DNA of 64,000 nucleotides from Siphonodentalium dalli (Eukaryota; Mollusca; Scaphopoda; Gadilida; Siphonodentaliidae): NCBI GenBank assembly GCA_032622095.1, contig CP136069.1, positions 127,493,450 to 127,557,449 of the forward strand, read 5' to 3'. Shown piece by piece: positions 36,501 to 43,366 of this stretch (position 1 is its first letter; each line of letters starts with the position of its first letter). The notes under the pieces were generated by a model. It saw only the letters and a program-made list of their open reading frames with translations, ran no database searches and was not told where the DNA came from. The position numbers and the translations under genes were made by a program.

Positions 36501-39500
36501 CTTCTGTAAAATGAGTTCATTCCGCGTTTCTGATTGGAAATGATCCAGGTGAGAAATATCGGTTCAGTTATATTTTGTTTCCACGATGGAACTGTTAATG
36601 GTGGCTCGAAATTCGGCGTACACGTCGTCTATGTAAATCTTATTTTGAGTCACGTTTCATGTACAAATAATACGTCACGATTGTTGACATTTTGCGTGAA
36701 CTTTCTAATTAATGAACATCTATTATACAATGTAAATACATTTCAAAAGGATCCAAATCGAGAAAAAATAACAGATAGCTTTTAGAGAAAGATGGAATTG
36801 GCAACTTTATTTGAACCTTAGTCTAGTACCAACCATATTCCTCCTTTTTGTAACTTAAATTGTCCACACTTTAAATCCAAACGCACATTTCAAATGACAA
36901 AACAAAAAGAAGAAATTGTTCCAACTCCTTATAGCAGTTATACATGGACAAGAAAAGTTACAATACACTTTAGTGTGACATACGGTACAGACAGCACATA
37001 TATATAGCCAAATAGATGTATAGAGCCAAACATCTATTTACTTCACCTGTCAAACATAAATGATTTTGTAAACTTAAATGTCGTGTATCATTTAATATAT
37101 AATGTATTTGTATATTGTTCTGATATGAACTGTGACCTGAATAAAACATATTAGTAATAAACAAATCATATATCGAGCTATTAATATGTATGTTAATAAT
37201 CACTTCAAAGGTCCATCTGAATTAAAATTTAAATCAAGTACTCTCATATTATTTGAAAGAAGAAAAAATTCTTTATGTTACCAGATCAGTATACATATCA
37301 CTAACGACCATTTTGACTTAACTTAACGAAAAATACATTGCATACAATGTTATGGAACACCGTTGATTTGTGTTATAGTTTAATATCATGTGTATCTTCA
37401 GAAGGTATAGTGGTGACTACGACGTCACCAACAACGACTTCACCGACGACCACGACAACGACAACGACGACTACAACCACAACAACCACAACAACCACAA
37501 CAACAACAACCACGATACCTTTAGGTGCGTGAATAGATCTTAGCTGGACCCCTTAGTCACTCACACAATGAAAAACGTTCCCTTCATACACGTTGGTTCA
37601 ATCGATACCGAAATATTCTTTTCCATCAACTTAATATCGGTATCATTGATATAGCTATTGGATATTACGGAATTCTAATAGACAACTTTGTCTCGTTTGG
37701 GCCCAATAAATATGATACTCGTCACACATTAAGATACACTGCCCCCGACAGTGGGAAATCAACATTAGACAATCGTTACTATACGATGCAACGAGATCTT
37801 CGTCAAACGCGATAGTGTTAAAGGAACTTGGATGACAGCCCCTGCATCGACGTAGGGATGCGCACACATTATGTCTAATGCATATCATTTTTAACAACAA
37901 AGCTCCCCCATTTTTTGACTGGACTCCTATAGTTATATATACACACCCCGTGTCATAGATATCAACCGTTATTTTCAACGCAATTCAGATGCTTCAGAAA
38001 ACTACTTTTGTTATCTCGAAGCTTTCAAGAAAACATTCTTCCCGATCACGATTGATGTCTGGAATGTGTTGTCAAATATATATCTTTATTATCCTCCATA
38101 TATGGAGATTCATATATAAATGTTTATATTATGAAAACAAACACAATTTGGTACATAACACAGTGTATAACAAATTTATAATTACAAACATATATACAAC
38201 ACATGTCTCAATATGTATGATGATCCAACTACACATGCACATATACACACACTCGTACACTACATAAAGTAGACATTCCATTATACAGCCATATCGTACT
38301 TACATACAGAGAAATAACGACATGTTTGCCTGTGAAAGCCCTGTTGAAGATGCTGAACACTTGTTTATGCATGCCCATTTATATACATCAGCGCATGGAA
38401 TTGATACAAACCATGACATCGTTTTGGGTATTATCGTCATATTAAGCTTTTATCAAAGGAGATATTACCCTATAACGCATAACGAGAACAGTATTATTAG
38501 AGAAGCAGCTCTAATGTTCATCAAAGTTTCTGGTAGGTTTGGGACTTGTTGCGAATGACCTCATGTGAATCCACCAAAATGTTTGACCCCCCCCCCCCTT
38601 GTCGTGACCCCATACACCGCCTATTATCGCCAACCCATCGTAACCCGATCGACCCCTCCCATATATAGTTGTCCACCTAACGTAAAAACACTCCTATAAT
38701 TTCGTCCGAATACTAACTTATCAGTTTCACGAACCCGAATAAGCACATAATATGTATTTAATAACCCCCAGCCCCTCCTATAGTTATGTCCGATCCGATT
38801 TCCTAATATGTATAAACATGCACCGCTTTTTTAAAATTCTTGTACCACATCACATTTAACCAAGTTCGAATTATTATACATATTTGACAGCTCATGCCCA
38901 TCGTACCAAAAACCTGTTATATTACTTTGTACATGTGCGTTTGAATATATATTTGTTGTAGGGAGCGGAGGTCCGCCTAAGTTTTTCAGAACTTGTCCTC
39001 CTATCCCTTATATTTATGTATTAATACACACATAATACATGACAATATATATGATTAAATCAATTAAGATACACGTGCGCTTAACGTCATGCATGTATAG
39101 CTATATTATCATATCTTAGGTCGAGTGACCCTTTTTTTTAGCATTGGCATATTTAGATTCAAGATGGTAGCTGCTGATTAGGTGACGCTTTACATTCTGC
39201 ATGAGTTAAACTTTAAGAAGAAATCAGAAGAGCATTATCAATGCCAGATAGGGAGGTTAAACTTAAATATAGCAAGCTAAGTATACCCATGCAGATCTGG
39301 TATACTATTCCATTTTTATCCTGAAAAAAAAAATGTCGCTGTTATATAGTAGCACTATATATATTACTAGAAGGTGACCCGACTTCGTCCGGGCTTTGAC
39401 CTTGAATTGTCCATTTTGAAGGTAACGGTCAAGTGGGGTTACGATTTGACCCGTCCAAAACACTGCCCGAACAAAAGTACCCGACAAAAGTACCCGTCGA

Positions 39501-42500
39501 AATCCATCCGATTTTACCCGATTTTACCTTGTAGAAGGTGACCCGACTTCGTCCGGGCTTTGACCTTGAATTGACCATTTTGAAGGTCAAGGTCAGGTAG
39601 GGTCAAACACCAACACCCCAAAAATGGTGGAAATCGGCCCAGCGGATACCGGGAAATCGGCCCAGCGGATACCGAGATACCCTATGCATAAAATTTCGTC
39701 CGTAAACATCCGCCAGTTTAACCCGATTTGATTTCCACTCAAGTATATAAACGCGCCTCATATGTATAGTATACACACGCTCATTAATTATCAAGTTTCA
39801 ACGTAAAGATAAATTACCATCGGTGCCCGAGATATCGCCAAGATGTCTGAAACAGTCAAATGCATCGGCTGGTTAAGCGTTAACGTGATATAACGTTATG
39901 ACCTCTAACGGCGTCATAGAAGTTACGCATTGTTTTTATCCTGATGGAAGATAGTACCACTTCTTCTTGATAATTGAGGCAGATAACTAAAACGAATACA
40001 TACGCTTTATATATCGTTGGAAAGAGGAAACACGAAAGATTCGCACAGTGTCATTATTATGACTGGCATTTTATTATTCGCGCTGTTTCGAATCGATTTG
40101 TAAGCACCGAACTCAAATGAAAGTCCCGTAACACAGCGTAAAAACAGATTTGACCTCGGCACGTGAAAAGTTGACATCGGATCTGAAAATCAATAGGCCC
40201 ATGTTCGTTCCCGGGTCGAATTACGTGTCCGTACCAAGTTTGGTCGAAATCGGTCCAGCCGTGTTCGAGTCCATCGCGAACACACACACACACACACACA
40301 CACAGATCTTCCAAAATATATAATAGACTAGAAGGTGACCCGACTTCGTCCGGGCTTTGACCTTGAATTGTCTATTTTGAAGGCCAATGTCAAGCGGGGT
40401 TACGATTTGACCCGTCCAAAACACAGTGCCCGAACAAAAGTACCCGACAAAAGTACCCGTCGAAATCCATCCGGTTTTACCCGATTTGACCTTGAATTGA
40501 CCATTTTGAAGGTCAAGGTCAGGTGGGGTCAAATACCAACACCCCAAAAATGGTGGAAATCGGCCCAGCGGATACCGGGAAATCGGCCCAGCGGATACCG
40601 AGATACCCTATGCATCAAATTTCGTCCGTAAAAATCCGCCAGTTTAACCCGATTTGATTTCCACTGAAGTATATAAACGCGCCTCATATACACACGCTCA
40701 TTAATTATCAAGTTTCAACGTAAAGATAAATTACCATCGGTGCCCGAGATATCGCCAAGACGTCTGAAACAGTCAAATGCATCGGCCGGTCAAGAGTTAA
40801 CGTGATCTAACTTTATGACCTCTAACGACGTCATAGAAGTTACGCATTGTTTTTACCCTGATAGAAGATCGTACCACTTCTTCTTAATAATTGAGGCAGA
40901 TAACTAAAACGGATACATACATATTATATATCGTTGGAAAGAGGAAACACGAAAGATTCTCATAGTGTCATTATTATGACTGGCATGTTATTATTCGCGC
41001 TGTTTCGAATCGATTTGTAAGCACCGAACTCAAATGAAAGTCCCGTAACACAGCGTAAAAACAGATTTGACCTCGGCACGTGAGAAGTTGACCTCGCACG
41101 GACATATTAATAGGCCTATGTTACTCGTGGCCCGAAAATACCCCCACATACCAAGTTTCATCGAAATTGGCTCAGCCGTTTTTGAGTCCATCGATTACAC
41201 ACAAACAAACACACACACAAACAAACAGATCTCCCAAAATATATAATAGAAGATGTGCTTCAAAATGATACCTGGTCTGGCGATACAGCCTGTTCTCCTG
41301 TATTTCAAAAACCTAAATACGCCCATATCAGCGTTATTTGAATCTATATTACGCTCTATATGAATGTAAACAGTCGAATATGAGCTTATTCATATTACAA
41401 ATACGTCAGTATTGGGCTTATTTGATGTACCCCATACGAAACACGCCTATGTTGCCATTATTTAATCTAACTTTTTCATTGACACGACTTACCGGATTCA
41501 CGCTCTTTATACTGTGGTTCGGATTCACGCTCTTTATACTGTGGTTCGGATTCACGCTCTTTATACTGCATGTGGTTTGTGTGCCATTCAACGGAATAAC
41601 GGGTATACGCTCATTATGAACTGATTTCAGAATCGACTGTTTTCGTGCCCCGTTTACGTTCACATAGAGCGTAATTCAGATTCAAATAACGCCAATATGG
41701 GCGTATTTGAAATACGTTCAATATGAACCTATTTACCTGAGGATATGTTGAACATTTAAGATAATAGTGCATGTAGTGTTGGTACTGAAAACGATTACAA
41801 GGTTGTCGCTATACAAATAGCTGACTGTTGTTGCAGATTATAGTAACATTTTGTTGTGTAATTTCTAATAATGACACCGGATCCATGCTAGTACAATTGC
41901 TGCGTAAATGTCGTTCTAGTTACACAAGCCGGTGTTTGGACGCCATGGGGACAATGGAGTATGTGTGACGCCAGCTGTGGTGGTGGGCAGAAACAACGAC
42001 AGAGGGTGTGTCCGGGGGATGAGCCTCTTGCATGTGGATCTTATCACACATGGTATCAACACTGCAATACAGAGTCGTGCCCAGGTAAGAATAGAGAATA
42101 CATACCACTGGTCAAGTGGTCCTGCTAATATGCTATGATGCTGGTAGGAAAAACTGATGCCGTTACGAATTTTATTTTTCTAATGTTGTCATTTTTGCGG
42201 TGTTTGGCTAATCCGAGCGATTTGAGAAAAACAGTTTGTGTATGAAACATTCAAGAACATATATTTTTGAAAAATATAATAATTTCTGCGCTGGTGTTTT
42301 AAAACGACGTAAATAACATCTTGATTATAGTCATTTTTCAACAATTAATACAACCATTTTAAAAATATTTCGCAATAAATATGTTTTTGAATGGTTCATA
42401 CGCATAATGGCTTTAACTGGATATGTTCAGATTATCGGAACACCGCGAAAAAGACAAATTGAAAACATATAATGGTATAACAACATCAGTTTGCCCTAAC

Positions 42501-43366
42501 ATCAGTACAGCAATTTAAAATAAAAAAAAAATTAAAAGAACTATAGTATTATTGTTAACTTGATTTTCGAGTTATCCATCGAAAACCCGCAATTTGTCTG
42601 TTTGAGCAGGAGGAGGTGGCCATATCTCCAAAAATTAACAAACTTCAAAAATCGATATCTGATCACTCTGAGCTTTGATGGATAATTCTAAAATCAAGTG
42701 GTTACTATTAACAATAACGAGATTAAAAGTCAAAATTGCGAGTTTATAAAGTCGATATTTCGAATTTAAAAGTCGATATGTGGACTTTACAAAGTCGAAA
42801 TTTAGAGTTTAAAAGTCGAAATTTTAAGTGAAAATTTCGAGTGTCAGCTCTCTCCCAATACTATAGCCAAGGTGTTGAGTGTTTTACTTATCATATGCTC
42901 TTTACATACTTAATGATTTGCATGTGTACAATGCAGTTCAGATGTTGTGTTCTCAGACATGCTGCAGTCGATGTGTTTAGAATTTTTGAAAATATCAGTT
43001 GATTGTTACATTCTGCTGGTGGCGATAGGCACAGTCTGGATACTAACGCTGAAGGGGTCACTCTCACCATTTTCAAAACCTGTGTAGCCTTCATCACTTT
43101 TTTGGTGAAAGTGATCCCTTCAGTGATACTATAACCTATCAGTTGCCTCCATAGAAATAAGACCACATTATACGTCTTTATGTTCTGAAATTGTTACCGG
43201 GCGGGACAACAGGTGACGAGACTTGTCCTGCGTAGCTATGATTATGCTCTTGCTATATATGATTTTTCTCTTTACAGAGGATGATGACAATTGTGTTTAT
43301 TGGCTGGAGAACATCCCACAATTCTGCGAGCTGTATGGATTTTGGTGCCCGGCATCGTGTCGGTGA
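6096..43366 (+). CDS. Secreted reprolysin-type (M12B/ADAMTS-like) metalloprotease with Thr-rich linkers, ShK-like domains and TSP1; 13 exons, 5' partial
   Basis: Gene-level entry. Exons: 6096-6169, 7696-7801, 12378-12557, 23333-23468, 26608-26721, 27871-27892, 30273-30740, 32030-32296, 33239-33520, 35209-35517, 37402-37524, 41929-42084, 43278-43366. All junctions keep the frame, giving 774 visible residues and a TGA stop. Domains: protease C-terminal half 1-120 (zinc His55, His59, His65; Glu56; Met-turn Met83), ADAMTS-like Cys-rich 121-211, Thr-rich 213-332, ShK-like 337-364, Thr/Ser-rich then ShK-like 426-453, again 520-547, again 623-650, Thr-rich 654-693, TSP1 696-745, terminal four-Cys ShK-like 751-773. 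Known family role: extracellular proteolysis, with ancillary domains guiding substrate or matrix binding. The signal peptide, prodomain and first half of the protease are not seen. The exon chain is my reconstruction from splice sites and homology, without transcript evidence. Confidence 0.85.
6170..7695 (+). other. Intron 1 of the metalloprotease gene
   Basis: GT-AG intron in phase 1. It carries a Harbinger-like MITE (6639-7054). The rest is unremarkable. Confidence 0.8.
6639..7054. mobile_element. PIF/Harbinger-like MITE with TAA target duplication
   Basis: Terminal inverted repeats of about 30 bp start GGGTACGTTCATACACTGG and end with the complement. The element is flanked by TAA on both sides (6636-6638 and 7055-7057). 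A 3-bp TWA duplication with GGG termini fits PIF/Harbinger. At 416 bp it has no transposase, so it is non-autonomous. Confidence 0.8.
7696..7801 (+). CDS. Metalloprotease exon: zinc-site helix, first part (HEMGH)
   Basis: The acceptor TTTTCGCAG precedes GG, which completes a Gly codon. The exon then reads through KAYMGAMCGGN and ends TASHEMGH plus two bases of an Asn codon. HE..H supplies two zinc histidines (His55, His59) and the catalytic Glu56. The donor AA|GTGAGT lies at 7802. The phase-2 intron falls inside the zinc-binding motif and separates the third histidine onto the next exon. G.AY.G..C and the HExxH core are diagnostic of M12B reprolysins. Confidence 0.93.
8431..8881. mobile_element. 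451-bp TIR element, copy 1
   Basis: Begins GGTTACACTGGTGTAAAT and ends with the exact reverse complement. It is identical in length to the copy at 9784 and differs, as far as I can read, at one base. It contains a 63-codon open frame that is simply part of the repeat. The immediate flanks (TC left, TA right) do not match, so this copy may have arrived by duplication with its partner rather than by its own insertion. Confidence 0.85.
9784..10234. mobile_element. 451-bp TIR element, copy 2
   Basis: Same termini and orientation as the copy at 8431. It is flanked by TA on both sides (TTTA before, TATC after), as in Tc1/mariner-type insertions. No transposase is encoded. Near-identity with copy 1 implies very recent duplication. 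Confidence 0.85.
11217..11306. repeat. CTCG-punctuated palindrome H1
   Basis: Arm 11217-11246, CTCG 11247-11250, 20-nt loop, CTCG 11271-11274, inverted arm 11275-11302, CTCG 11303-11306. About 25 of 28 arm positions pair, yet the three CTCG copies all point the same way. See the findings for the shared architecture. Confidence 0.8.
12105..12239. repeat. Small foldback repeat
   Basis: The arms 12105-12150 and about 12195-12239 pair (GGTTCCGTTGT.TTAGTGCT and its complement; CTGGAGTAG/CTACTCCAG). It ends about 140 bp before the next exon. It produces a spurious minus-strand frame of 119 codons. Confidence 0.7.
12378..12557 (+). CDS. Metalloprotease exon: third zinc histidine, Met-turn and domain end
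   Basis: The acceptor CCTTTGTAG is followed by C, which completes Asn60, then LGAEHD supplies zinc His65 and the following Asp. The Met-turn is QYVMAS (Met83), preceded by SCLFDS, followed by FSSCSIAYFKEYL, the typical C-terminal helix of the protease domain. The donor GA|GTGAGT at 12558 is in phase 2. Joined to the previous exon this makes a full HExxHxxGxxHD motif with all metal ligands and the catalytic Glu, so the protease is predicted to be active. Confidence 0.93.
13007..13290. repeat. CGAG-punctuated palindrome element H4, copy 1
   Basis: Outer arms of about 45 bp run from about 13007 to 13051 and 13116 to 13157. CGAG lies at 13052, 13077, 13087 and 13112. Inner arms 13056-13076 and 13091-13111 are perfect 21/21 reverse complements around a 6-nt loop. 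Downstream is a single 83-bp unit (about 13158-13241) and a terminal palindrome TTTAATCAACA-GG-TGTTGATTAAA (13260-13284). The same element recurs at 44606-45056. Confidence 0.85.
14062..14603. repeat. Direct duplication of a ~185-bp segment
   Basis: 14062-14243 and 14415-14603 are diverged direct copies. They share TTCCCTCATTAAAATCAACA, CCGCGAATTCGGGGAACTCC and GACCTACTGCGAATT. About 170 bp of other sequence lies between them. No coding role is seen. Confidence 0.8.
14760..14934. repeat. CGAG-punctuated palindrome H2 (six CGAG)
   Basis: CGAG occurs at 14781, 14814, 14839, 14850, 14875 and 14907, all in the same orientation. The segments between are inverted pairs: 14785-14813 with 14879-14906 (one 1-nt indel), and 14818-14838 with 14854-14874 (20 of 21). 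The loop is 7 nt (14843-14849). A weaker outer pair (about 14760-14780 with 14911-14934) carries a TATATAGAGGATCT-like terminus. Confidence 0.9.
15317..15489. repeat. CGAG-punctuated palindrome H3
   Basis: CGAG at 15365, 15392, 15410 and 15439, all on the + strand. The outer arms 15317-15364 and 15443-15489 pair well (ATTACGTT.AATAATT). The inner arms 15369-15391 and 15414-15438 pair loosely. The loop is 14 nt. Confidence 0.75.
15490..16481. other. Intronic AT-rich DNA, nothing recognised
   Basis: No exon or repeat structure was recognised apart from low-complexity AT runs. Confidence 0.5.
16482..17850. mobile_element. Harbinger-like TIR element, trimer unit 1
   Basis: Starts GGGTGGATACACACATGC after TAA (16479-16481) and ends with the complement before TAA (17851-17853). 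At 1369 bp it has no transposase frame. It is very similar to unit 3, and a poly-C run near 16983 is shared with it. The subterminal palindrome AAATACATGTATTT is present. Confidence 0.8.
17854..18997. mobile_element. Harbinger-like TIR element, trimer unit 2
   Basis: Shares the left TAA with unit 1 and has the same termini, but is about 225 bp shorter and more diverged internally. It ends GTATCCACC followed by ATA. Confidence 0.75.
19001..20358. mobile_element. Harbinger-like TIR element, trimer unit 3
   Basis: Begins with an extra G (GGGGTGGATAC) and ends GTATCCACC before ATAACG. It is close to unit 1 over its whole length, with small indels, so units 1 and 3 are the most recent pair. Confidence 0.78.
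20359..21770. repeat. Intronic DNA with a two-copy ~110-bp direct repeat
   Basis: Copies at about 20917-20970 and 21029-21084 share GGGTCCCTAAAGAAA.ACAT and CTCGCCAAATCCCGGAA. A G-rich tract follows at 21148-21190. The rest has nothing recognisable. Confidence 0.6.
21772..21950. repeat. CTCG-punctuated palindrome H5
   Basis: CTCG at 21831, 21855, 21866 and 21891, all in the same orientation. The outer segment upstream of 21831 and 21895-21921 are a perfect 27/27 inverted match. The inner arms 21835-21854 and 21870-21890 match except near one end. The loop is 7 nt. A decayed fifth site (CTCA, 21922) and an outer ATATATAGAGGAT-like terminus lie to the right. Confidence 0.9.
21951..23332. other. 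End of intron 3, nothing recognised
   Basis: Short frames only. An acceptor with an upstream pyrimidine tract ends the intron at 23332. Confidence 0.5.
23333..23468 (+). CDS. Cys-rich exon 1 (ADAMTS/disintegrin-like PGQ..S.DQQC block)
   Basis: The first G completes Glu120, then TNCMLN and VPGQVKSLDQQCVEL and a closing Cys165. The [LV]PGQ....DQQC block is a hallmark of the segment following ADAMTS-type protease domains. The frame ends in phase 0 at the donor TGT|GTATGT (23469). A Helitron-like element begins only 41 nt downstream in the intron. Confidence 0.85.
23510..25017 (+). mobile_element. Helitron-like element, array unit a
   Basis: Begins TCTCATATATATTTTGAAG after an A, followed by a (TGTC/TGTA)n tract at 23540-23580. 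Ends with hairpin CGCCAGTGGCG about 10 nt before CTAG, followed by T. TC..CTRR ends, a subterminal hairpin and A^T insertion without target duplication are Helitron traits. No Rep/helicase is present. Internal repeats include two copies of a CGATTGAGCTCAAACTTGCT motif block (24510-24740). Confidence 0.75.
25018..25393 (+). mobile_element. Helitron-like element, array unit b
   Basis: Starts TCTCATATATATTTTGAAG directly after the CTAG of unit a. It ends with hairpin GCCCGGACAACGTCGGGC, then TCATCGG and CTAG. It shares its 5' half with unit a. Confidence 0.78.
25394..25996 (+). mobile_element. Helitron-like element, array unit c
   Basis: Starts TCTCATTTATATTTTGAAG immediately after unit b and ends with the same hairpin and CTAG, followed by T. 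It contains an internal ~95-bp tandem duplication (about 25560-25755, GGTTAATCAAGTGATAATTT unit). Confidence 0.75.
25997..26607 (+). other. End of intron 4
   Basis: Contains 26417-26542, a dispersed repeat also present near 52868-53003 (shared TTGTAGTATTTT and AAAACCGTATATCAAGGCA). The acceptor TTTTTTTCAG lies at 26607. Confidence 0.6.
26608..26721 (+). CDS. Cys-rich exon 2 (ADAMTS-like C..CYCQ..C..GTPCG)
   Basis: A phase 0-0 exon of 38 codons. It reads EADICYKMYC, then SQSCSQNY and PGTPCGTNR. The pattern C....C......C........GT.CG is the conserved core of the ADAMTS Cys-rich domain. The donor CGC|GTACGT lies at 26722. Confidence 0.87.
26722..27870 (+). other. Intron 5
   Basis: Its first part (about 26760-26960) resembles the starts of introns 7, 8 and 9 (shared TCAGTTATAAA, ACAGACAGACGA and GTGGGAAATGT), pointing to common duplicated intron sequence. 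The rest is unassigned. Confidence 0.6.
27871..27892 (+). CDS. 22-nt microexon (MCHVGDC)
   Basis: TATTCTTTCAG|ATGTGTCATGTTGGTGATTGTG|GTGAGT. It supplies MCHVGDC, the expected (W/M)C..G.C end of the ADAMTS Cys-rich domain after GTPCG. It enters in phase 0 and leaves in phase 1, exactly bridging its neighbours. The combination of motif, phase and both splice sites makes this exon credible despite its size. Confidence 0.85.
27893..30272 (+). other. Intron 6
   Basis: Mostly unassigned DNA. An inverted repeat with about 31-bp arms lies at 29338-29470 (AATGAACGACGACAGATAAT and complement). The acceptor is ATCACTTTTCAG. Confidence 0.6.
29338..29470. repeat. Inverted repeat, ~31-bp arms
   Basis: 29338-29368 pairs with 29440-29470, leaving a loop of about 70 nt. 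It lacks the CGAG punctuation of the other palindromes. Confidence 0.65.
30273..30740 (+). CDS. Thr-rich mucin-like linker plus ShK-like domain 1
   Basis: TG completes Val211, then EI and roughly 120 residues that are nearly all Thr with periodic Pro, Ser and Met (residues 213-332). Codons run in blocks of ACG, ACA and ACT, indicating trinucleotide slippage. The ShK-like unit follows (Cys 337, 344, 357, 360, 361, 364) with the closing C..CC..C pattern. Such linkers are usually O-glycosylated and extended. Donor ATG|GTAAGT at 30741; the exon is phase 1-1. The same DNA gives Asp/Asn and Val homopolymers in other frames, but only the Thr frame splices correctly. Confidence 0.88.
30718..31028. 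repeat. 44-bp tandem repeat that duplicates an exon end and its splice donor
   Basis: Seven copies start at 30718, 30762, 30806, 30850, 30894, 30938 and about 30985. Each contains CTGCTGCTGGACGTGTAGG and a GTAAGT donor (30741, 30785, 30829, 30873, 30917, 30961, 31008). Unit 1 covers the last 23 nt of the exon and the start of the intron. Reading past the first donor meets TGA at once (30746). Confidence 0.92.
31029..32029 (+). other. Intron 7 (after the tandem donors)
   Basis: Begins with sequence similar to the starts of introns 5, 8 and 9. No other structure recognised. The acceptor is CAATTCCAG at 32029. Confidence 0.6.
32030..32296 (+). CDS. Thr/Ser-rich linker plus ShK-like domain 2
   Basis: GC completes Gly367. 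A Ser/Thr/Pro/Val linker contains two copies of a SSTITTST..PSSTTV unit. The ShK-like module has Cys 426, 433, 445, 449, 450 and 453 (CDDYTTLCPTYNYD and YCCAYC). It ends VKG at a non-canonical GC donor AAAG|GCAAGT (32297). Phase 1-1, 267 nt. A longer frame on the same strand at 31977-32210 is a shadow. Confidence 0.88.
32297..33238 (+). other. Intron 8, GC-AG
   Basis: Starts GCAAGT and ends TTTCAG. It is paralogous to the next intron, so exon and intron were duplicated together as a module of about 1.2 kb. Confidence 0.8.
33239..33520 (+). CDS. Thr-rich linker plus ShK-like domain 3 (duplicate of domain 2)
   Basis: TC completes Val456, then GLVSTTTSS, a Thr run broken by Lys/Ala/Ser, and the module CDDYITQCPTYNYD with YCCAYCVKG (Cys 520, 527, 539, 543, 544, 547). 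It is almost identical to domain 2 and uses the same GC donor (33521). Phase 1-1, 282 nt. A recent tandem exon duplication. Confidence 0.9.
33521..35208 (+). other. Intron 9, GC-AG
   Basis: A paralogue of intron 8 interrupted by the 680-bp hAT-like element at 34288-34967. Sequence matching intron 8 resumes after it (GAGATACAATAACCA at about 35099). Confidence 0.82.
34288..34967. mobile_element. hAT-like foldback MITE with 8-bp target duplication
   Basis: Nearly the whole element is an inverted repeat with arms of about 330 bp. The termini are CACAGTTGTTGGAAACTTG and its complement. The flanks are identical 8-mers GTTGCCGG (34280-34287 and 34968-34975). Intron 8 (33040 region, GGTGGCCGGAAA) shows the empty site once. 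An 8-bp duplication fits hAT-type transposition. The 151- and 162-codon frames inside are by-products of the repeat. Confidence 0.9.
35209..35517 (+). CDS. Thr-rich linker plus ShK-like domain 4
   Basis: TT completes Val550, then GLVSTTSRTT, a Ser/Thr linker and the module CQDEVTYCSWIDLE with FCCAYC (Cys 623, 630, 642, 646, 647, 650). It starts like exon 33239 (VGLVSTT), so it belongs to the same duplicated set, but is more diverged and uses a normal donor C|GTGAGT (35518). Phase 1-1, 309 nt. Confidence 0.88.
35518..37401 (+). other. Intron 10
   Basis: Contains the 36.0-36.3 kb tandem/hairpin repeat. The remainder is AT-rich with nothing recognised. The acceptor TATCTTCAG lies at 37401. Confidence 0.6.
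36036..36340. repeat. Three tandem ~58-bp units joined to a long hairpin
   Basis: Units with TATGACATGTAGTATTTATC and TCTGTTCTATATGCTC recur at about 36050, 36103 and 36158. The last flows into a perfect-looking palindrome: 36150-36222 pairs with 36263-36338 (GCGTCCAGTAAGTGCAACG and complement). Confidence 0.82.
37402..37524 (+). CDS. Thr-rich linker exon without a Cys module
   Basis: AA completes Gln653, followed by GIVVTTTSPTTTSPT and a Thr run to IPLG. The exon is 41 codons in phase 1-1 with donor G|GTGCGT (37525). Unlike the other linker exons it has no ShK-like domain. It leads into the TSP1 exon. Confidence 0.83.
39367..40327 (-). mobile_element. Helitron-like element on minus strand, unit 1
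   Basis: Read on the minus strand it begins TCTATTATATATTTTGGAAG, passes a (TG)n tract (40270-40302) and ends with hairpin CCCGGACGAAGTCGGG, TCACCTT and CTAG. A second copy of the 3' end lies internally at about 39533. A TCAAGGTCA motif is repeated near that end. Confidence 0.75.
40328..41250 (-). mobile_element. Helitron-like element on minus strand, unit 2
   Basis: Abuts unit 1 head-to-tail (CTAG at 40328-40331). It shares most of its length with unit 1, including the GTATATAAACGCGCCTCATA segment. Its 5' terminus is at 41250. Confidence 0.75.
41311..41711. repeat. Foldback element containing a 27-bp minisatellite
   Basis: Arms of about 60 bp (AAATACGCCCATAT..CGTTATTTGAATCT and complement) enclose three tandem copies of GGATTCACGCTCTTTATACTG (about 41493-41572). 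Confidence 0.8.
41929..42084 (+). CDS. Thrombospondin type-1 repeat (TSP1) exon
   Basis: CC completes Ala694, then GVWTPWGQWSMCDASCGGG, QRQRVCPGD, LACGS and QHCNTESCPG. WTPWGQWS..C..SCGGG.....R.C is the TSP1 signature, with the layered Trp/Arg core and six cysteines. One TSP1 per phase 1-1 exon is the usual arrangement. Donor G|GTAAGA at 42085. In ADAMTS proteins TSP1 repeats mediate matrix and substrate binding. Confidence 0.95.
42085..43277 (+). other. Intron 12
   Basis: Contains a dispersed repeat (42543-42720, also at about 48900-49100) and a tandem run of 25-30-bp GTCGAAATTT/GTTTAAAA units at 42720-42840. The acceptor TCTTTACAG lies at 43277. Confidence 0.65.
43278..43366 (+). CDS. Terminal exon: four-Cys ShK-like module and stop
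   Basis: AG completes Glu746, then DDDNCVYWLENIPQFC, ELYGFWC and PASCR, then TGA (43364-43366). Spacing C-x10-C-x6-C-x3-C is the C-terminal part of an ShK-type fold (Cys 751, 762, 769, 773). A nearby AATAAA (44151-44156) is a possible polyadenylation signal, unproven. Two longer shadow frames here (to 43541 and 43533) are out of phase with the upstream exon. Confidence 0.88.

Larger units (their letters stand above)
37525..41928 (+). other. Intron 11
   Basis: 37525-39366 shows nothing recognisable. 39367-41250 holds two minus-strand Helitron-like elements, and 41311-41711 a foldback with minisatellite. The acceptor is GTTACACAAG at 41928. Confidence 0.7.
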
